Shown piece after piece: positions 60,897-64,000 of a stretch of 64,000 bases of DNA. Source of the DNA: an uncultured Aquimarina sp. (GTDB taxonomy: Bacteria > Bacteroidota > Bacteroidia > Flavobacteriales > Flavobacteriaceae); contig CANMSL010000001.1 in the NCBI GenBank assembly GCA_947500505.1, positions 496,001 to 560,000 of the forward strand, given 5' to 3'. The position numbers and the translations under genes are program-made. Position 1 is the stretch's first letter; the number at the start of each line of letters is the position of its first letter. The notes beneath the pieces were generated by a model that saw nothing but the letters and a program-made list of their open reading frames with translations, was not told where the DNA came from and did not search any database.

Positions 60897-61141
60897 TAGT
60901 AAAAATCATTTTGATAATATTCAAAATAAATTATTGAATCTACTTATTTTTGCAGACAAGTTAACCACACTTTTCTTCAGGATTTTTTAATAGTTATCAA
61001 AAAGTGAACTACCTCCTGCCTCGAGTCCAGATCACGAGGAATCCAACGGAAACATAATCGTAACATTTCGAGGTAAGCGTTGAAGAATTATACTCCATGA
61101 TGTAGATTAAATAAAAATTGATAAAATAATTCTAATTAAGT

Positions 61142-61171
61142 TGTAACCTTTTTGAAAAACTTAGGTATTAC
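61142..61171 (+). promoter_or_regulatory. candidate ECF-sigma autoregulated promoter
   Basis: TGTAACCTTTTT at 61142-61153 resembles the AAC-containing -35 element of ECF sigma factors, and GGTATTA about 16 nt later could be the -10 element. It lies 31 bp before the TTG start of the sigma gene, where autoregulated ECF promoters are usually found. The -10 match is weak. Confidence 0.35.
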
Positions 61172-61201
61172 TAATAGAAACTAACCAAAAAGAGTGGCAT
61201 C

Positions 61202-61735
61202 TTGAAAAATTTAACTGATGAAGAATTAATGATTCTGGTATCTAATGGGGATTTAGATATGATGAGTGTCCTTTTTGACCGATATCATGTCAAGATATTT
61301 AATTTTTTATTGAAAATGACTAGAGAACGGGATGTAAGTCAGGATATTACTCAGGAGGTTTTCTATAAAGCGCTAAAATATAGAACATCGTATAAAAAAG
61401 GTAAGTTTTCATCCTGGATTTACACAATCGCCCGAAACATATTTTCCGATCACTATCAAAGTCAGAAAAATAAAGAACAACGATTAGATGAGATTGGATA
61501 TAAAATTGAGCGGGAAGAAATATACCAATTGGAAAAAGATGAAATTAAAGAACAATTAAATAAGGCATTAGCTCAATTAAATCAAAGTGATAGAGAATTA
61601 GTTATTATGAACCGATACCAAGGCATCAAATATCAGGAGCTTGCCGAGATAACCGGATCAACAGCGGGAGCTGTAAAAACTAAAGTACATAGAGCTATAC
61701 ATAAACTTAAAGATCACTACCAACAAATCGTATAA
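61202..61735 (+). CDS. ECF-type RNA polymerase sigma factor
   Basis: Sigma factor of 177 aa of the extracytoplasmic-function type. Region 2 spans about 20-90 (LFDRYHVKIFNFLLKMTRERDVSQDITQEVFYKAL, with FSSWIYTIARNIFSDHYQ), and region 4 about 115-170 with the helix-turn-helix GIKYQELAEITGSTAGAVKTKVHRAIHKL. Translation starts at TTG (LKNLTDEELMILVSNGD), no ATG being available before region 2. The anti-sigma gene begins 4 bp after the stop, which implies translational coupling and tight stoichiometry. It probably directs its own operon, including the two DUF4097 genes. Confidence 0.95.
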   Translation: MKNLTDEELMILVSNGDLDMMSVLFDRYHVKIFNFLLKMTRERDVSQDITQEVFYKALKYRTSYKKGKFSSWIYTIARNIFSDHYQSQKNKEQRLDEIGYKIEREEIYQLEKDEIKEQLNKALAQLNQSDRELVIMNRYQGIKYQELAEITGSTAGAVKTKVHRAIHKLKDHYQQIV

Positions 61736-61739
61736 CATT

Positions 61740-62531
61740 ATGAGCTGTAAAAAAACACAAGAACTAATCATCGATTATCTCGATGGAAATTTAGATCAGA
61801 AGGAGCAGCAGATTGTTTCGGCTCATCTTACAACTTGTATTAGCTGCCAAAAGTCATTACAAGAACTTCAACTAATTTTTGACGGAATTGATCAAGATCC
61901 TGAAGAATTACCGGATGCGAGTATGAAAGTCAATTTTGAAGAAATGCTTCAAAAGGAAAAAGAGACATTAAGTGATTCTAAAATAGTTTCCCTTCAAAAA
62001 AATACGAAAAATTCCTGGAGAACAATATTACAGATAGCGGCTACCATTGCCCTGATTCTTTCTGCATATTACTTAGGAAAACAACAAAACAATCAGTCCA
62101 TTTCTCAGGAAATAGCTGTTTTGGAAAAAGAAAAAGTGCAACTTAAACAAGAAGTAACCATTTCTCTTATTGAAAATAAATCAGCCAGTAAGCGTTTACA
62201 AGCAGTTAATTATGCAGAAGAATTTGAAAAACCAGGAAATGAGATACTAAAAGCTCTAATTAATAAAATGTTTTACGATGACCAAATCAATGTGCGACTA
62301 GCTGCAGCAGAAGCATTAACCAAGTTTTCGGACTTAGAAATGGTACGTAAAGCATTAGTACATGCTCTGGAAATAGAACAAGATCCAGGCATGCAAATTG
62401 AATTAATTCAAATATTAGTTTCTATAGAAGAAAAACGCGCAGTTCCTTCTATGGAAAAGTTACTTCAGAATGAAGAAACACCAAATTATGTAAAAGATCA
62501 AGTAACCATTGGTCTTCCGAGTTTAATTTAA
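61740..62531 (+). CDS. zinc-finger anti-sigma factor with HEAT-repeat periplasmic domain
   Basis: Inner-membrane anti-sigma factor of 263 aa. The cytoplasmic zf-HC2 domain binds the sigma factor: Cys3, His29, Cys33 and Cys36 (SAHLTTCISCQ) are the zinc ligands. A membrane helix is at about 94-112 (RTILQIAATIALILSAYYLG). The periplasmic part begins with a short coiled coil (ISQEIAVLEKEKVQLKQEV) and ends in HEAT-like repeats (about 165-263: NVRLAAAEALTKFSDLEMVRKAL; QIELIQILVSIEEKRAVPSMEKLL). HEAT repeats usually bind proteins, so the domain may sense a periplasmic or outer-membrane partner, possibly the DUF4097 products of the same operon. That link is inference. Confidence 0.9.
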   Translation: MSCKKTQELIIDYLDGNLDQKEQQIVSAHLTTCISCQKSLQELQLIFDGIDQDPEELPDASMKVNFEEMLQKEKETLSDSKIVSLQKNTKNSWRTILQIAATIALILSAYYLGKQQNNQSISQEIAVLEKEKVQLKQEVTISLIENKSASKRLQAVNYAEEFEKPGNEILKALINKMFYDDQINVRLAAAEALTKFSDLEMVRKALVHALEIEQDPGMQIELIQILVSIEEKRAVPSMEKLLQNEETPNYVKDQVTIGLPSLI

Positions 62532-62560
62532 AATTTCAATCAAAAATTAAAAAAGAACAG

Positions 62561-63319
62561 ATGAAAAATATAGCAATCGCAATAGTACTTTTTATAACTA
62601 TTGGACACGTACACGCACAAGAAGATTACTCCCAATCCTTACAAGGAGTTGATAATGTAGTCATCAGCTCTGAATCCGGAGTTAAACTGAAAGCACACGA
62701 TAAAAATGAATTGTTGATTATAGGGAATGGTAGGAAGATGCCCGAAAAAGCACGAGGTTTAAAAGCAGTATATGCAGGCGGAAGTGATAATACAGGTTTT
62801 GGAGTGTATGCACAAAAAGAAGGAGGAACATTGATCGTTAGAAACTTAAAAAGTACCTATACCAAAACGTTAGAAGTTTTTCTCCCAAAAAGTATCAATA
62901 TTAAAGTCGAAAGAAGCAACCTCGGAAAAATTTTTGCCGAAGGATTCTCGTCAGAAATTGAAGCCACCACCAATGTTGGCCATATAACATTAAGAGATGT
63001 TACCGGGCCAATTGTAGCCAAAACGGCTACAGGTGAGATCAACATTGTTTTTAATAAAGTAAACCAGAGTTCACCAATTTCTTTGGTCTCAGCGACAGGA
63101 GCTATTGATATTAGCATTCCTGCCAATACACCTGCAAACTTAGAGATGAAAGCAACGATGGGTGAGATTTTTACTGACTTTGACATTAAATTCCCTGTGC
63201 CAGAAAGTAATCTAAAAGTAGTAAGTGGTAAAAAAACAATAAAAACTGAACTAAATAACGGTGGTGTAGAGATTAACCTAAAATCGGCAACCGGTAATAT
63301 TTATCTAAGAAAACAATAA
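62561..63319 (+). CDS. DUF4097-type secreted beta-repeat protein (first)
   Basis: Exported protein of 252 aa: signal peptide (AIAIVLFITIGHVHAQ) and a right-handed beta-repeat domain of the DUF4097 kind, with strands punctuated by Thr/Ser-Gly turns (LKSTYTKTLEVFLPKSINIKV, EATTNVGHITLRDVTGPIVAKTATGEINIV and SATGAIDISIPANTPANLEM, each split by loops). Proteins of this family are described as putative adhesins; none has a settled function. It lies 29 bp after the anti-sigma gene and 52 bp before a second related gene, forming one operon. Confidence 0.82.
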   Translation: MKNIAIAIVLFITIGHVHAQEDYSQSLQGVDNVVISSESGVKLKAHDKNELLIIGNGRKMPEKARGLKAVYAGGSDNTGFGVYAQKEGGTLIVRNLKSTYTKTLEVFLPKSINIKVERSNLGKIFAEGFSSEIEATTNVGHITLRDVTGPIVAKTATGEINIVFNKVNQSSPISLVSATGAIDISIPANTPANLEMKATMGEIFTDFDIKFPVPESNLKVVSGKKTIKTELNNGGVEINLKSATGNIYLRKQ

Positions 63320-63371
63320 AGAGGTCATTCGTCAACCCTTCCACCTAAGGTGGATCAAAAACAACAAAATC

Positions 63372-64000
63372 ATGAAAATTTTAGTACATCTAATCGCTTT
63401 ATGTTGTATAGCCTTTCAGCTAAATGCACAAAAAGTAATCGAAAAAGAAATCAATGCATCAGCAGATCGAATAAAAATAGAGTTTAAATTTGCTGAAGAT
63501 ATAAATGTAAAAACCTGGGATAAAAATACAGTCTACCTCAAAGCGGAAGTAAGTGTCAATGATGGAGAATATGATGATTACTTCGACCTAAAAATCGATA
63601 ATTCTTCTTCTGTTTTGGACATAGAATCCAGTTACGGAGATTTATTTGACAAATGGAAAAAAGAGAAAGGATCTAACCGTAAAAAAAATTGGGGACCATG
63701 TAATAATATGGATATCGATGCTAACTATACACTATATTTACCTAAAAATTCCAAACTAAGAGTAAAAAGCATATCTGGCAACGTAGCCTCAGAGAATTAT
63801 CAGGGGGACTTAGAAATTGATATTATCAGTGGTAATATTGATATTAAAAAATATGATGGAGAGCTCACACTGAAAACAATTAGTGGAGACATTGATATTA
63901 ATATTGCTCAATCCAAATTATTAGCAGAAACGATTTCCGGATTAATATACTCTGAAAAAGAAATGGAGTTTGATCGTGGAAAAAACAGAATGGTTGGTAG
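63372..64000 (+). CDS. DUF4097-type secreted beta-repeat protein (second, partial)
   Basis: The reading frame starts at ATG 63372 with a signal peptide (MKILVHLIALCCIAFQLNAQ) and is open to the edge of the window (209 codons), so the 3' end is missing. The mature part has the same kind of beta repeats as the preceding gene, with recurring I-SGN/SGD-I turns: LRVKSISGNVASENYQGDL, EIDIISGNIDIKKYDGEL, KTISGDIDINIAQSK. It is presumably controlled with the upstream genes by the ECF sigma factor. Confidence 0.8.
   Translation, partial: MKILVHLIALCCIAFQLNAQKVIEKEINASADRIKIEFKFAEDINVKTWDKNTVYLKAEVSVNDGEYDDYFDLKIDNSSSVLDIESSYGDLFDKWKKEKGSNRKKNWGPCNNMDIDANYTLYLPKNSKLRVKSISGNVASENYQGDLEIDIISGNIDIKKYDGELTLKTISGDIDINIAQSKLLAETISGLIYSEKEMEFDRGKNRMVG

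Larger units (their letters stand above)
60839..61201. other. intergenic region between dksA-like and sigma factor genes
   Basis: From left to right: the terminator at 60862-60896, an AT-rich stretch, a GC-enriched segment of about 80 bp (61001-61080) with CCTCG / CGAGG and TACCTC / GAGGTA inverted pairs, and a candidate sigma-factor-dependent promoter (61142-61171). One frame in the GC-enriched part reads ELPPASSPDHEESNGNIIV, which could be a gene remnant. No intact gene is present; lspA, which I recall following ileS-dksA in related genomes, is not here. Confidence 0.55.

Overview
The window comes from a member of the phylum Bacteroidota, almost certainly a marine-type Flavobacteriaceae. 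The evidence is low GC, SusC-like TonB-dependent receptors with an N-terminal carboxypeptidase-regulatory-like domain, proteins with type IX secretion (T9SS) type A sorting tails, DUF4270, the TAnnTTTG promoter -7 box, weak Shine-Dalgarno sequences, and the linkage of glmS, panC/panD and radA. It carries no rRNA, tRNA, CRISPR array or insertion sequence that I can recognise. I have not assigned a genus.

Layout. 0-5 kb: a GNAT acetyltransferase, a GEIHG-motif protein, a membrane LytTR regulator and the F1 subunits atpD-atpC. 5-18.5 kb: a sterol-desaturase-like enzyme, then two paralogous TonB receptors (the first in operon with an SGNH lipoprotein) separated by about 4.7 kb of orphan membrane/lipoprotein genes and decayed gene remnants. 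18.6-29 kb: a conserved block with the minus-strand operon GT5-like/DUF4270/glmS, and divergent from it panC-panD-flippase-like-esterase-radA, then an aldo-keto reductase. 29-32 kb: small orphan genes, an S24/S26-like peptidase domain and a gene relic. 32-38 kb: OmpA lipoprotein, xthA, a very large TPR-CHAT protein and a Coa1-like protein, with an exact inverted pair of a palindromic repeat. 38-48 kb: a structured intergenic element, a large outer-membrane barrel protein, a small lipoprotein and a divergent pair of paralogous T9SS cargo proteins. 48-54 kb: glyS, a coiled-coil membrane protein, comF, an Ig-like lipoprotein and an omega-amidase-type nitrilase. 54-57 kb: a divergent pair of paralogous beta-barrel proteins around a symmetric intergenic palindrome. 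57-64 kb: ileS-dksA, then an ECF sigma/anti-sigma/DUF4097 operon that runs off the end.

How the parts work together. Housekeeping functions (ATP synthesis, aminosugar, pantothenate/beta-alanine, two tRNA synthetases, DNA repair) are interleaved with envelope functions: nutrient receptors, secreted surface proteins, and a trans-envelope stress cassette in which a HEAT-repeat anti-sigma factor probably senses something in the periplasm and controls putative adhesin-like DUF4097 proteins.

Most noteworthy observations: the isoleucyl-tRNA synthetase has its HIGH signature rearranged to GIHH; a 12-bp direct repeat with 21-bp period at the end of the LytTR gene looks like its own binding site; the outer-membrane pair shares an exactly symmetric inverted repeat; a putative esterase has lost its nucleophile serine; and three intergenic gaps contain frameshifted relics of genes, two of them followed by terminators. 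No wholly new multi-gene system is obvious. The best candidates for undescribed biology are the CHAT protein, the sigma/HEAT-anti-sigma/DUF4097 operon and the GT5-like/DUF4270/glmS operon.
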